In this document: piece by piece, positions 20,952 through 34,299 of the stretch
How positions within the stretch are numbered: the first letter of the stretch is position 1
How the letters are laid out: each line of letters starts with the position of its first letter
Source of the DNA: Crotalaria pallida
Taxonomy: Eukaryota > Streptophyta > Magnoliopsida > Fabales > Fabaceae
Reading direction: 5' to 3'
DNA length: 64,000 bases
NCBI GenBank assembly: GCA_037953625.1
Contig: CM075651.1
Location: forward strand, 63,846,501-63,910,500
Notes under the pieces: model-generated
What the model saw: the letters and a program-made list of their open reading frames with translations, nothing else
Told to the model about the DNA's origin: nothing
Databases searched by the model: none
Position numbers and translations under genes: made by a program

Positions 20952-21710
20952 TATACTGATAAAATTCAAAAATTAATAATTTAATTACTCTTTCTTCAAA
21001 AACCTTTTTAATATTGCAATTAGGTCCCAACCCAAGGACTAAATTGCAATACTCATATTTTTGTACAAAATAACCATATAAAAATATATCTCATATTTTT
21101 ATAATAAAAACACATAATGTACAAAAACTAAAACCTTCAAAATTCAATTATAAAATAATTGTTATAATTAATTTCTTGGTTATTTGGGAAACGAAAATTA
21201 GGGGTGTTACATATTTTAACATCTACAAAAAAGTACTGTACAGTAGGGAAAAACGAATTTTTGGTATTTTTAACTTAGAAAAATTATTTTGGAGCATGAA
21301 ATAAACTATTGGGCTATAAAATAATTTTATTTATATATTGAGATATTTATTTAAATGCCTACTGGTTGCACAGTCCAAATATTATTATTTTTCTAATTAT
21401 TTCTGAATTATTACAAATGAAAACTTGATGTGATTGGTCAATTATGTGGTGAATTCAAAATAGGCCAATGGAAATTTTTCTCCTTATTTTTATATGTGTG
21501 CACCGTCCAAATATTAGGAGGGAGATAAGAGAATATTTTCTGAAAATTGTGAGGAATAAACCTTGAGTTAAGAAGCTATAGTTTTTAGAAAAGTCTCATT
21601 TAATGCTTGTGAAGTTCCAAGTGAAGAAGTAAAGTTGATGACTCACCATGGACTAGGAGGGGGATGAATTTCTGATCAGATTTTTGAGGAATATTTGCCT
21701 TCTCTTCACC

Positions 21711-21718
21711 TATAAATA
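21711..21718 (+). promoter_or_regulatory. TATA box, LTR of element C
   Basis: TATAAATA in the context CACCTATAAATAGGCCATC, followed by a pyrimidine/AC-rich stretch typical of plant transcription starts. It agrees with the plus orientation given by the primer site. Confidence 0.65.
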
Positions 21719-24700
21719 GGCCATCACACCTCTCACCATTTCACACACACTACTTGTTGTTACTTTGAGAAAAAAAAATTATTCCAAGAGAAAAGAGAGA
21801 GGAAGGTGGCGAGTTGAAGGTAGGAAGAGGAGGAAAATTTTCTCACCTTGGGGAAGTCTTTTAGCTTTAGGAGGAGAGGTAACTCTAAGTCTATATTTTA
21901 ATTTATTTCATCTCTTCTTCTACTGTTATTAGAATCTCTAATTTTTTTATGATATTAAGAACTAAAAGTTTCTAATTCTTATTTTTATGAACTATGTTTT
22001 TGTTGGTAATATTTTGATTTGTGGTCAAATGAATAAAGGTTTAAAGGAAAGGGACAAAATGAATTGTTTAAAGAGAATAATCTCCCCTTTTCTTTGGCCT
22101 TGAGATGACCGAATTTTGTCGCACAAAATAGAAATTATATTCTGAAAATTTTGTGTTCTTACAATATAGAAATTTATATTTTATAGAAATTTTGTATCTG
22201 TTTGAAGTATTTTAGTTCTTTTTGTTCGGATTCAAAATGGAAACTAAATAAGATTCTGAAAATTTTGTGTTACTGAAACTATAAGATCTAATGTAGCATT
22301 AAAAGAAAAGAAAAAAATTTAGTCTTTTGCCTTGTTTTATTGTTTGGTCGTGATATATATAGGGTGGTAGTTGTTATTATTATATGTGACTTATTGGATG
22401 ATTATTTGATCACTGATGTTGTAATAGTGAAATGAAATTAGTTTTATGAAAACAAATGAAATTCTGGATTTTATGGTGTTAACTGTGAAGTATAATTGAT
22501 TTTTGATTAAAAGTTACACATAGTTTATATTATTTGGTTGGTAAGTTTAGGAGTAAGTAGGTAATTTTTATCTTGTGATTGTGTAAATGTGTGACTATGT
22601 GGTTAGCATGAATTGTAAACTGGTTACTGTACAAAAGTAATTTTTCTTAAAAAGTGATTATCTTTGTGTCAAATTGATTATTGTGAGTATATGAAATTAT
22701 GTGACTAAAGTATATATGTGTGTTTGAAAATTTAAAAAGTACTCTTTTATGTATATAATGTTGGCTGAATTTATTGAAGAGAAAAACAAAAATATTTGAT
22801 TATTTTTAATTGATTTTTTTTTGTGAATAAATGGTTATCAGTGTGTATTATGTATTCTGATAAAAATATATTTAGATATGGAAATTTTCTTAATGCTGAG
22901 AAGTATTATTTTCATAAGGTATAAGGCTCCAAATAATAATTTTTATAGGTATATACTATGCTTAAGTGTTTATATGTAATTACAGTATGTATAGGAATGT
23001 TAGAGTCTGTTAGTTTAAATCTTTGAAGTGATGCAACTGGACTTAAGGTGTCTGTCCAGCAAACTAATATGCTTTATTTTAATCATGTTTAATCATTTTA
23101 TTATAGTAGGATTTGTAAAGAATTTTTAGGAAAAAGTGGCATGTGTTTTCGATAAACTGTTTAGGAGAAAATTGATTTTTGAGAAATAGTGTATGTACTG
23201 TCCAAGATTGTAAAATAGTTGCATCAAGGATGAAAATCATTTTGAAATAATTGGTAATGTGTGCTTTATGATAAAATCTTTATTATAAGTATTTAAAAAT
23301 AAAAGGAAGTATAAAAGTGATTTTGTGAATGTACTGATGCTTGAAAGTGAATTTTCTGTAAGCTGTTTGTAGTCTGTAATTTAATCTAATTAATGATAGA
23401 AAAAGTATTTTGAACTTTGAATGCTTGAATCTATGCTCTCATTTAGTTATATGTGCTTATAACATGATTTTGCAAAATTTGTTTACTGCTTAGTCTGAGT
23501 AAAAATTTGCATCAAAAGAAAAATACTTTAAAGTCATGCTGTATGAGTGGTCTGGTCATGGTAGTTGTTATAAGGTGCTTAGAAGTGAGTTTTGTAGTAA
23601 AAAAAAAATTGAAGTTTATTTTTAAGATGTTATGATTGTGTTTTAAAGCTTATATTGGAGATGATTTTCATAATTTAAAAGCTAAAAAGAAAAAGTGACT
23701 TTGCAAGACTTGTAGGGTATGCTGTCCGAAACACTATAAAAATTGTTTTGGAATGAATTAGTATGAGGATTTTTATGATAGGATCTTTAATATAAGTATA
23801 GAGTAAAAATAAATTATAAAAGTGAATTTGTGAAAGTATGATTTGATGTTAGTTGTTTAAATAAATTGTTGTTTTTACTGGTATAAGTGTGTGCATGTGG
23901 TAGTTGTTATATAAGTAATATAGTATGGTATTATAGAAATAAAAATGCATTCTAAATAGTTTTCAAAGTATTAGATGAGTTTTAAATTATGTTTTGCAAA
24001 AAAGATTTCTTGAAATTTAAAAGGGATTATTTTAAGTTATTTGACGCCTTAAAAAGGACATTCTGTTTTAAAAAGGATTTCTGTTTTAAGGTACTTTGGT
24101 ACTTTAGGTCTTATCCTTACCTAAGTAAATAGATAGTATAAGGCATTTTCTAGATATTGATTGTATACCGTTTATCGTTTAAGAATAAAAAGAATCAAAA
24201 GTGAGCAAGCTGCTGGAGCTGCAGACACAAAGGTTGAAACAGAGTAAGCGTGGATCTCAGGTGAGAGAGAAGCCTTCTTAAGACATAGTGGTATGTAGGG
24301 TAATATTAGGACGTTCCGTATCATCTCAAAGGTCAGAACTAGGAATCTATCGGTCGAGTAGTAAAACGGCAATTGAGTGTGCATCCCACCGTTTATACGA
24401 AAAACACGATTCCTCGATATTTATGTCGGTTGCTAATTGATTATGCCATGTTGTATATTTTTTTGAATTGTATATTATATTTTGGAAATAATGATTCATC
24501 TTGTGGAAAGATAATTAATGTTCGGTGGTTCCTATGAAAAGAGTTCTTTGTGTTTTTCGACCGGTCGTTCCATGAAAAGGACTTGACATATTTTGTAAAT
24601 ATTATTATGAAATATAAGAATGGTTAAAGAATAATGTGAAATTGCGAAAGCGATAGTAGTGTACAGTGATGGTGCAAGCGGCACAAAAATAACTTTGCTA

Positions 24701-26192
24701 AATATTCCCTTTAAGTGACTGGCCACGTGGATGACTGTGTCGTGGTCTAAGTCTTGTGGAATCCACTGTACTGTAGAGGGTGTTTGATGTTTCCCTTAGA
24801 GGTCGTGACCTGTTAGAAGCGAGGCTTAGAATGGGTCGACCAAAACTAGGATTAATCACAGACTTAAAAGACTTAAAAGACTTAGGAACCCCTTTCCTAA
24901 ACCTACGCGTTGAGAGTGAAGTAGTGGAGAGGAAAGATACCGAAGACTTGGAGGCCGGTGTACTTTCAAGTGGTGATTGCGATAGGGGAGGGCAAGGACG
25001 GTGAATGTCAAGAAGCCTCGAGTGCTTCTCTAGGCAGGACAAGACTACAAGGACTTGTCTTTCAGTTGTAGGAAATGTCGTAGCAAGGAACTGCACGATC
25101 AACTAGAGAAAGTGCTGTCGCCCTCTTGAGCAAATCTTAGATGGTGAGAGGGAACCCGAATGGGGCTAGATGTCGCTGTATTTTTGAAACTGTATTGATG
25201 AAATGATTTTACTTCGGTTGTTGGATACTTGTTGGTGCGTACCCTTCGACATCGATGCCAGCATGGTTAGGGTTCCTGTGCGTCCCATCTGCTTTCCGAA
25301 CTAGGATGTGGTTGGAATGATAGAGGAGATGTAACGTGTGTGCTACCAAACTCTTGAGCCTCGGTGGTGGTACTTCCTTTTAATTACCGGCGGTTGATAA
25401 CTTAGAGCCTAAAGATAATTAAATACAACGGTTATGATTTTATGAAAATTTTCCTTTTGGTGATTAGTAGAATTTATTAAATGGAATGGTAATAATGATG
25501 TATATATGTTTGTGTGGTCTTAATATTCCCCTCTGGTAAGCCCACGCCGTCGACGATCATATCGTTTGGAGTGCTTACTCTCTCTATTTCCCTTTCCTGT
25601 GGACATTGGGAAAAATGTTCACAGATGACAGATCATGTACTATCTCGAGTAGCGGTTGCTCAAGTCGGAAGAGGATCGCGAGACGACGTACATACGAGGA
25701 GGAAGCAAAAGCAGTAATCAAAGAATATTCCAGACAGTTGCGGTGGAGGAAATGATGAAGACTAATAGTCTAGGATAGTTTTTGTTTTGTATTCCATCTT
25801 TGGATGGGTAGGACATGATTACTCTATCCCGAATATAACCCCAGTTGTAATATGGATTATTTTAAATGAAATAAAAGAAGTTCTTTTTGGTTATGTATCA
25901 AGTTCGTTAAATAATTAAATGTTTTTCGCAAGTTAACCATCGATTAAATATGACGTTGAGAAAATGAGTTTTTGGAAATGTGTTGGATGGTAACATCTCT
26001 GTTTGGAAATAGAATTTCTATGACGCGAGTCTGAGTATCAAATCATTTTTGTGAAATAAATAAATCAAAGTGTATTTATGAAAAACATTTTTGTAAAAAT
26101 TGGAGTGAATTGGTTTTGGAAATACTTATATAAAAAAAATGGCGCAAAATTTTAGGGAAATTTCTAAGTCCAAATTGGGGTGTTACATTTAG

Positions 26193-26204
26193 TGGTATCA
26201 GAGC
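26193..26204 (+). promoter_or_regulatory. Primer-binding site, tRNA-iMet, element C
   Basis: TGGTATCAGAGC, a perfect match, five bases after the LTR end at 26187. Confidence 0.88.
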
Positions 26205-27554
26205 GATGGTTGTCCTTAGTGGCCTTAAGTATAGCCTTATATGCTTTCCTTGTGTGACTCTGGTTGTGTTTGTTTGTGTTGTTACGGTTTAGTCTTAGAG
26301 TAAACTAAGGTTTAGAGTTGGTACAGAAATAAAGATGCTAATGCTGCTAGTCGTTCTTAGAATTGATGAAAACGGTGTAGAGTTATCCACTAGTGTGTTT
26401 GCTTCTCTTGTTGGATTTAACTTTTGCTTCTTGATTGGCTATGTTGAAGGATTATTCCTTCTTTTGCTTTTCCTATGATATAATAATGTTGAAATTTTTG
26501 TGAGATCGATGAATGTGTGCTTAAGTATGCTGTATAGAACTCCTTGTGAAAATGAGGAAACCAATTCTTGGGAAAAGGGTAGTATTATGAAGATTTTCAG
26601 AGAAGAATTGAGTTCAAGTCAAGGCATTACCCTAAATCGTTCTCAATCCTTGTGAAAACCCAATTACCCTTTCATCTAGTTGTTGAGCTTGATTTTCGCA
26701 TTTTTGCGATGATTGACCCTCCAAACAAAAAAGACTTCCTGGTTGTCAGAAAATACCCAGCCTAATGACCACATTTCCGTTAAATTATTCAACCAAATGC
26801 CAAATTTCAGTAAAATTCAAAGTTCTTTTCTCGAATTTTCGTGATAAAAACATAACCCTACCATATAAAGTTATGAAGGAAGTAACACTTGTATGCATAA
26901 CACATGAATTTTAAGTGGCTGAAGGGACAAAGTGATGGTACTGTTGTGTGAAAACTTAGGAATTTTGGGGAGTATTAGTTTAGAGTCGGCCCTAAGTGGT
27001 GCTAAGAAGGAAAGTAGTGAGTAAAAAGTCGAGTAGTTAGAAAGTAATCATAGTCGCAGGGTGGACTTTGATGTAAGGTTGTGTAATAGATGGTATAAGC
27101 TTGATCAAAGTTGGGGAGAAAAAGGTTAAGTAGAGTCTATGTTAGAAAAGTGTAGTGACAAGTACCCTTATGGCATAAGTGGTTTGAGAATAAACAAACG
27201 CAGCCGATGATTATGGTTTTGATATGCATACAAGAAATTACTTCTGGATTGACACTAAATTCGAAAATAACAAATTGTCCGTATCAAGACCCTTACGTAA
27301 ATACCAAAATCCCTTATGAATAATTCATACCCACTTACCTTTAATGCTTCTAGTCTGGTCAAACAAAATTTTTTGAGACAAAATGATTGTTTGTTGCCTA
27401 CCCTTGAGCTTGACTCAATTCGACTCCCGCACGGGTTATCAGTAAAAGAGTAGTGATCGACAAAGACATCGAGGGAAGGAGATGCTCTTGAAGGAAGAAA
27501 AAGTGGTAACCTTGTCTTTGCCTATTTCTGTTTGTATTTCTCAGGGACGAGAAA
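26205..27554 (+). other. Non-coding internal region of element C
   Basis: 1.35 kb with no long frame and no recognisable gag or pol. Its last bases (CTCAGGGACGAGAA) resemble the GAGGACGAA-type motif found near the 3' end of gypsy internal regions, also seen in element B on the opposite strand near 53750. The stretch may therefore join the 5' leader directly to the 3' end of a formerly longer element. B interrupts it at 27555. Confidence 0.5.
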
Positions 27555-28211
27555 TGTAACACCCTCACAAATATTTAGTTAATTTAAGATTTATAAAAAT
27601 ATGGACTTGAAAATTTCGACGAAAATCCGGCAGAGTTTCCTCTGTTTTTCGAACTTTCCCCAAAATTTCGTGTTTGCACCTGTTCAGACCAGAACAATTT
27701 TAAAACATAAACATTTAATTATTATCCAGAAACAGATCCTAATGCCCCAAATATCTCAAATAGGGGCGTACAACTAATACATATCTTTAAATTACAAAAT
27801 AATAGTTTTTAACATAGCTAAAACTACAGTCCACTCATAAAATAATAAACGGACACTCCACGTAGTGGAGGTTCAACCTGCTCGGCCAGAAACTGTGCAA
27901 GCTCCAAGCTCAGTACCTGAAAAATGGTTGTAAGGGTGAGCTTTACACATGAAGTAGAAAGTAGTGTCTAACTAGACATAATGACCTACTAAGTCAAACA
28001 CACTTAGTCATATATCTCATAATATATCAACAATTCATTCCCAACCAAATCACATACATGCACACAATGTCAATCAGTTTCTTTTATGTTTCATTAAACC
28101 CTTACACTTCATGTATATGTATTTCATTCCAACTTATATCTTTTTCGTCCCTTTTCGTTTCTTTACATAATTATCATTCTCTTTTCATTACTTTAACCTT
28201 TCTTTTCTCTT

Positions 28212-28444
28212 TTGTACATCTTCCCCGTAGGGATACATAGTACGTTCGTTTTATCTTTCGTTCATCTTCCCCGTAGGGATACATAGAACGTTTACTTTTA
28301 TCTCTCGTTCATCTTCCCCCTCCGGGGATACATAGAACGTTTTCTTTTCCTTTTTGTACATCTTCCCCCCTCCGGGGATACATAGTACGTTTCTTTTATC
28401 TTTTGTTCATCTTCCCCATAGGGGATACATAGAACGTTTACTAT
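28212..28444. repeat. Minisatellite 1 in left LTR of B
   Basis: About five units of 40-50 bp built on CATCTTCCCCGTAGGGATACATAG(A/T)ACGTTT. Most units contain a CCCC...GGGG inverted core (CCCCGTAGGG, CCCCTCCGGGG, CCCCATAGGGG). A matching copy is at 56384-56612. Confidence 0.85.
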
Positions 28445-28581
28445 ATCCTTTGTCTTTCTTTTCTCTTTTCATACTCTTTGAGCTTTTCATAAACTTTAGA
28501 AATTATTACGTAGATCCATCATTGCGTTCAGTCCCACAACCCGGACAAAACGTCTTACAGCTGCGCACCACATGCGTCTTA

Positions 28582-31500
28582 TGTAACACTCCTTGTATAT
28601 CATCTTACTTTATAAGATAAGTAAGAAGTTTATGAAAACTTGGACTTGTTATCGTTGGAAAAAGATCTGAAAATAAGAATTTTCCCTTCCCTTGAAAATT
28701 CCTTTTCACAAACACTTGATTAATAATGAGGTTGATTAACAAAATCAGAGTTTGCGGAAACATAGTAAAATCATCATATTATACCCCCAAAATTTATCAA
28801 GTGTAACAAGTCCATTAATACCAAATAAGTATGATTATGAAACTGAATTCTTCTTATGATACCTTTTTCCAAAATATGTATCATATAAATTCTATTAAAA
28901 ATAGACATGTTATAGAGCTGGTCATTGGTCCTTTGTCCAAACATCCTTCTGGTCGGATCCTCGATATCTGCGCAACGGGTTTCCAACAACCCACACTTTC
29001 TACACTCTGCAAGCACCTAAGAGACATCTCCCTTTACAGATTCTTGTGCAAGCTAGATGGACGATCAATACCTAATAAGGGCATGGGGGTTAGCTATACA
29101 TATTCGCATAATCAAATGAGAATAAAACTAACATCCACAAGTCAACATGTAGAAAATCATGATGCATAATCATATGAGCACACCCGGTTAATCATAATAA
29201 TTCTTTCAATGCAGGTGGCATGATGCATGATTTCCTTCCACAGCTGAGGCCTCTAAAGGTCAATCTTGGACGTCCATCCAATACACCGTTGTATTCCCGG
29301 AACACTGACATTCGTTCCCAGAACGTAATGCCAAACCATACTTGGATAAATACGCATCACTCCCAGAGTGTGCACCACGTTCCCAGAACGTGTAGCAAAC
29401 CATACTTGGATAAATACGCATCACTCCCAGAGTGTGCACCACGTTCCCAGAACGCATACGTTCCCAGAACGCATACGTTCCCAGAACGCATAAAAACCAG
29501 GTCCCGGACACTGGCCACATATCTATAATGTGTCATCAAGTAGGTTGCATATCAATGTGTTCCCAGAACACTAAATACGTTCCCAGAACGTATATAACCA
29601 GGTCCCAGACACTGGCCACATATCTATAATGTGTCATCAAGTATGTTACAAATTTGGTACTCCTGGAGTACCCTCCTCATATTTCCAGAATATGATAAAC
29701 GTTCCTACCAACCAAACTTCCATTCTATATGAATGCACAATCATCAAGATTGGTTTTATCTTTAATTCCATTATTATACCAATGTTTTCCCAGAACACTA
29801 ACATACGTTCCCAGAACGTATCGCAAACCATACTTGGAATATAATCAAGCACCACTCCCAGAGTGTGCATCATGTTCCCAGAACGTTTCCAAGAAACCAT
29901 GTCCCAGACAATGGCCACATTCCCAGAATGTGTCATCAAGTAGGTTGCATCAGTTTGGTACTCCTAGAGTACAGGGTCATGTTCCCATTAATTCCATTAT
30001 TATGACTTAGAAAAACACAACTTCTGAATGATATCTCGAGGTATGGCTTTACTCATGAAATTCCCCTTTGAATTTAAATATAACATATGCTCATAGACCT
30101 GGATTGAGAGAATATAATCATTGGTATTAGAAACCCTTATTCAAAAACTTAACTTTTATTTTTAAGTTTCAGGTACTAACCGGTTACATCATCACCTAAC
30201 CGGTTAGAATTACAGACCTGAATACAAAACCACTGATTTTCAAAGAATCTTTTCTTGAATTCTCTACTCAATCCAATAACAAGGTCTTAGCATAACAGAA
30301 TACCTCAAGTTCAACACATAATATCATTCAAAAGATCTAAGTCATAATCCAATTTCATTTATGCATAATTTCCTCTTTAAATTATCCTTTGATATTAAGG
30401 TATTAACTCATCACCTCCAATCTAAACCAAACAGTGCTCAAACACATAGTTTTAGATTGGTCTTTGTATGAAATTCTAGCTTAAACTTGAGTACAAGTGG
30501 TATGGATACTTAGCCAATTTCAGAAATTCATTTTCTTTGAAAATTGACAGTATCTAACCGGTTACAAATTTCGACTAACCGGTTAGATTAGGCAGAACAT
30601 ACACTGAAAAATGAGGTTTTGCATACCATTTTCTACCATACTCAAATCTAACCAATTTCACTCATAAATAGAGTTTACATACCTTAATACTAGTGTGTTC
30701 AACCACATAAACATATCTATCTTGCATGCATTCAATTTAGATACTCAAATTGCACATAATTGCGCATATTTCACAACTTAATGCATCAATTCACATAATA
30801 CCCAAATAAGTCATGAATCCAACATCAATATAGCTTGCATGCATCTAGATAACATTGCTCATAACAATAATTGAGCTCAGATTGGCCTCCAAGCCACCGA
30901 ACCATTTCAACTTATGCCCTTTGAGTCTCTGGGTGACTCATCCTATATTTTACCACAATTTATTCTCATTCTAGCAAATAGTAAGCTTCCCCCTTACCTC
31001 TAAATTGTGATCCAAAACATTGCAGAGAGAAAGGCTCCAATACAGATTTCCATTAAATTCACTCCATGCTGATAGAGTTGGACAGGGTACCAAAACCAGG
31101 GAATTTGACATGCAAAACCAAATTAAGAATTGGGGAAAATGGTCAAACTGAATTTTCTGCAACATGAACTAGAGGTAGGAACAGATTTGAAACCAAAAGG
31201 GTTCGTGTGCTTACCAAAATCGAGCTTCAAAGTCAGCTCCAGAAACCAGAAGCTGAGGTTTGACAGCATCAACACCTCAACTTGGCAAGCTTCGTTCTCA
31301 AACTCCAGGAACTCTCAACTCACAAAATTTATATCAGTACAAAGCCCTTGATGTGAGCTTTGTAACCATGTATCACTCATGTTCTAACTCTTAGAAATGA
31401 AGGAGAATCACACCAGACGAATCAAGAACCCTAAAAACAGAGTTTCAACCCTTCTATCAGAAAATCAACCCAAATTCATCAACAATTTGGGTTTTTATAG

Positions 31501-31931
31501 AGAAATCAGACTTGCATGCAAGGTGACACGCGTTCCTCAACGTGATTTGAGTGGGATTCGTGGCGATTTCATGATTAATTGGGTGATTACTCATCAAAAT
31601 CCACTAACCCAGATTCTGAGTTCATCGTGTAACCGGTTACAAAGCCCTTCTAACCGGTTACATGCTGATAAAATTCAAAAATTAATAATTTAATTACTCT
31701 TTCTTCAAAAACTCTTTTAATATTGCAATTAGGTCTCAACCCAAGGACTAAATTACAATATTCACATTTTTGTACAAAATAACCATATAAAAATATATCC
31801 TATATTTTTATACATAAAAACACATAATGTATAAAAACTTAAAACCTTTAAAACTAATATAAATCAATTATAAATTAATCGTTATAATTAATTTCTCGGT
31901 TATTTGGGAGACGAAAATTAGGGGTGTTACA
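28582..31931 (-). repeat. 3' (left) LTR of A1, 3350 bp
   Basis: TGTAACACTCC...GGGTGTTACA. It contains the hairpin array (29291-29972) and AACCGGTT dyads near 30177, 30556 and 31631/31652, with the minus-strand TATA box at about 31492-31499. Colinear with 35690-39978 apart from the MITE. Confidence 0.93.
29291..29972. repeat. Hairpin array in left LTR of A1
   Basis: Same constant-centre inverted-repeat array as in solo LTR 1. This copy has an extra CATACGTTCCCAGAACG unit near 29450-29490 relative to the partner LTR, so unit number changes. Confidence 0.9.
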
Positions 31932-31945
31932 CTACTCCCCCACTT
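31932..31945 (-). other. Polypurine tract, element A1
   Basis: Minus-strand AAGTGGGGGAGTAG directly precedes the LTR terminus at 31931. Confidence 0.85.
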
Positions 31946-33352
31946 AAAAGGAATTTCGTCCCCGAAATTCATCTTCTGAAATTTCCCACTTTTTCCAAAA
32001 TGTTTTTATACTAGAAACTTCATCTTGTTCCCAAAAATTCGTTCTTTAGGGTCCTCCCCCACTTAAAAGAGTTTCGATATAATCCTTGTATTTTGAAACA
32101 TTTCAAATAAAACCCTTCAGGAAAAACTTTCCAAACTAAACCACAAGGATTTTTCGTATAAAACTCTTATGTGAAAGAATTTCTTTTAAAAGAAATACTC
32201 TTTTGAATAATACACTTCACATAAATATTTTTCAAATAAAACACTTTCTAATAAACTTTTTGGAAAAACTTTTTGGGCTGCGCACTCTGATCTCTCGAGC
32301 ACGATCAAAGAAACATTTGTACGACTTTATTCCTTAATAGTTTGAGACATTAGGGTGATCAGTCCTAATATTCAAACCATTAATAACAAAGTCATCCCTT
32401 TTAGATATAATCTTTCGCAAGAAAGATCATACGACAAGTCTTTAAGTTAGATGAACTTATAGATAGGGTAATTATCACTATTAGACTTAGTTAGATAGTC
32501 AAGTTCTAGAGACATTTCCGTTGGGGAGACAAAAATTTGTCCTATCCCGGTGGTTGTTAATCTCTCTAGACATAACTGATCTTTCTATTTCTGTAGTGTC
32601 CACAGATATTATCACATCCAACTGTGATAAGGGTTTTGATCACAGAAAGATTGGAGTTGAACTTCCAACAGGATATTGATATTCTTAAACGATTAGATTA
32701 ACGTAATCGAAAACATTTTACTACGTTAACTCAGATCAAAGGAAGAGATAGGCTTGGGTTGTCTACGTCAGGATCACACTCAACTCTCATCTCAGCCGGT
32801 GAATTCTTCTCGTGCTGGATTCGTCCATTCCTTTCTCACCTTTTCCTTCAAGACAATTCGGTGAATAATACTCCAGCTTCCTACAATCGGAATTGACTAT
32901 TCCCTTAGATACATCACAACTAAAATCAAAGTGATGTGCCTCACAGTTTTCACCTTGCGATGGACGATTGTTCCCTTACCCATTTCCTCCTTAGTCACTT
33001 TTCTTTAGTCGAGGATTCCTTAACCTTGATATTTTCGTAGTTGATATTCTCCTATTTACTTTTCCCCTTTTTCCTGTTGGGCCTTTATTTCATCAATCTT
33101 TCTCTTATTCCAAACTCAGACACTTCTCACACGAAATTCATGTGATTTCCCATAGTCCTCATACATGCTTACCAACATGAGAAATTCCTTATTCCTTGAT
33201 AGTTGATAGCTGACTTGGGTTCGAACATAATCTATTCTTGAAGTTCATGCCTTTGGATTTCTCATCTAGGTTGTTCTAAACAATATTTCATAAATCTCTT
33301 GCCTTCATAATATATTTTCTAATATCCACAATCCTGACTTTAATTCCAAAGA

Positions 33353-33640
33353 TTAAGTCTCATTCGTCTCTTTCAACTCCTCATCTTTGGGTTGTAATTC
33401 ACGAATCCGATTCAGGAATTCATTGGTGATTGGCAACATTCCCAATCTAATACTAGAGGGTTCTTCTTGGGTTACCAGACTTAGGTCTCTGAATTCCTCA
33501 ATCAGAATATCCCCCTTGACCATCATTGAGCTCACAGAAATAGCCTTTCAGCTCAAATCGTCTGCAACTACGTTTGCTATGCCAGGATGATAATGGAGCT
33601 CAAAGCCATAATCTTTAAGAAACTCCATCCATCGCTTTTA
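33353..33640 (-). pseudogene. pol: Degraded RNase H-to-integrase linker, A1
   Basis: Minus strand shows RWMEFLKDYGFE-like and NVVAD-like remnants of the RNase H end (about 33560-33640). A 60-residue linker with SSMMVKGDILIEEFRDLSL and LGMLPITNEFLNRIRELQ follows, similar to gypsy polyproteins. Stops and substitutions make it non-functional. Confidence 0.72.
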
Positions 33641-34299
33641 TTTTACATTCAACTCTTCCTCTTCTTATTGTCATTCATACTTTTGAACTCCAAACTTGTT
33701 CATGAATCACAACCTTCTTACCTTAGTATCTATTGACTCTTTTGCATTATCCAGCTCAATTTTCTACCTTCTCCTGATTGGAGTATCTCCCTAATTTTAA
33801 CTCTTGATTAGTCCATAAATATTACGATTCAATCCTCTTAAATCATTTTCAATGATGAATCAAGGCATTAAGTTATTTTATCACACTAAATCCTTCCTTA
33901 AATTTTAGTTAGGTAATTGACATTGAGTTTGGATTGGAGAAAAATGTTTATTGATGCCAAAAGTTACTTCACAATTGACTTAAATTTTTATTTTAAACTT
34001 TCAGTTTCTAACCGGTTACAAGAAACTCTAACCGGTTATGAAGTATAGTTTTAGAAATAAAACCAAAGAACTTTCAAAAACCATTTTCTTTACATCGTCC
34101 AATCCAACTCAAAATAGGATTTGATCATAATCTAATACCTTGATTCCAACTGAATTCATCCCTGAAATGATTTAAATCATAGTCTACTCACAATTTGCAT
34201 AATTCCTCTTGGACTAATCATATTATGTTGGGGTATAATCCATCACTACCCCACCATAATTAAACAACATCCTATCATTTAATACCATCAGTTGATCTT

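Larger units (their letters stand above)
17808..21211 (-). mobile_element. Solo LTR 1 of the A1 family
   Basis: A 3404-bp copy of the A1 LTR (TGTAACACT...GGGTGTTACA) without internal region or partner, flanked by the direct repeat TATTT at 17803-17807 and 21212-21216. A perfect 5-bp target duplication around a single LTR is the hallmark of unequal recombination between the two LTRs of a former full element. It lies in U3 of element C. It carries the hairpin array (18517-19182), three AACCGGTT dyads and a minus-strand TATA box (TATAAATTG, about 20785-20790), so its sense strand is minus. Confidence 0.9.
17067..26187 (+). repeat. 5' LTR of element C, interrupted by a solo LTR
   Basis: TGTGAGACCC...GGGTGTTACA termini, with a TATA box at 21711-21718 and a primer site just after the 3' end. 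This supports U3 of about 1.2 kb (excluding the insertion) and R/U5 of about 4.4 kb. The region 22000-24100 is AT-rich with loosely repeated modules (compare 23271-23316 with 23772-23822). The region 24180-25740 is less AT-rich, with only short unconvincing frames. Confidence 0.62.
17067..27554 (+). mobile_element. Long-LTR gypsy-like element C, 5' part (possibly non-autonomous)
   Basis: Begins TGTGAGACCC at 17067 inside RT of element D. The first LTR appears to run to GGGTGTTACA at 26187, followed by a perfect tRNA-iMet primer site (26193-26204) and 1.35 kb of non-coding internal sequence up to element B at 27555. With the solo LTR and its duplicated target removed, the LTR is about 5.7 kb. 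No gag or pol is seen, so it may be a LARD-type element. The alternative is that the coding part has been deleted. The 3' half would lie beyond B, outside the window. Confidence 0.65.

Noticed and set aside
24172..25717. Short frames in the less AT-rich part of LTR C
   Set aside because: All are under 140 codons, without domains, on both strands and without matching frames elsewhere; LTR sequence explains them.
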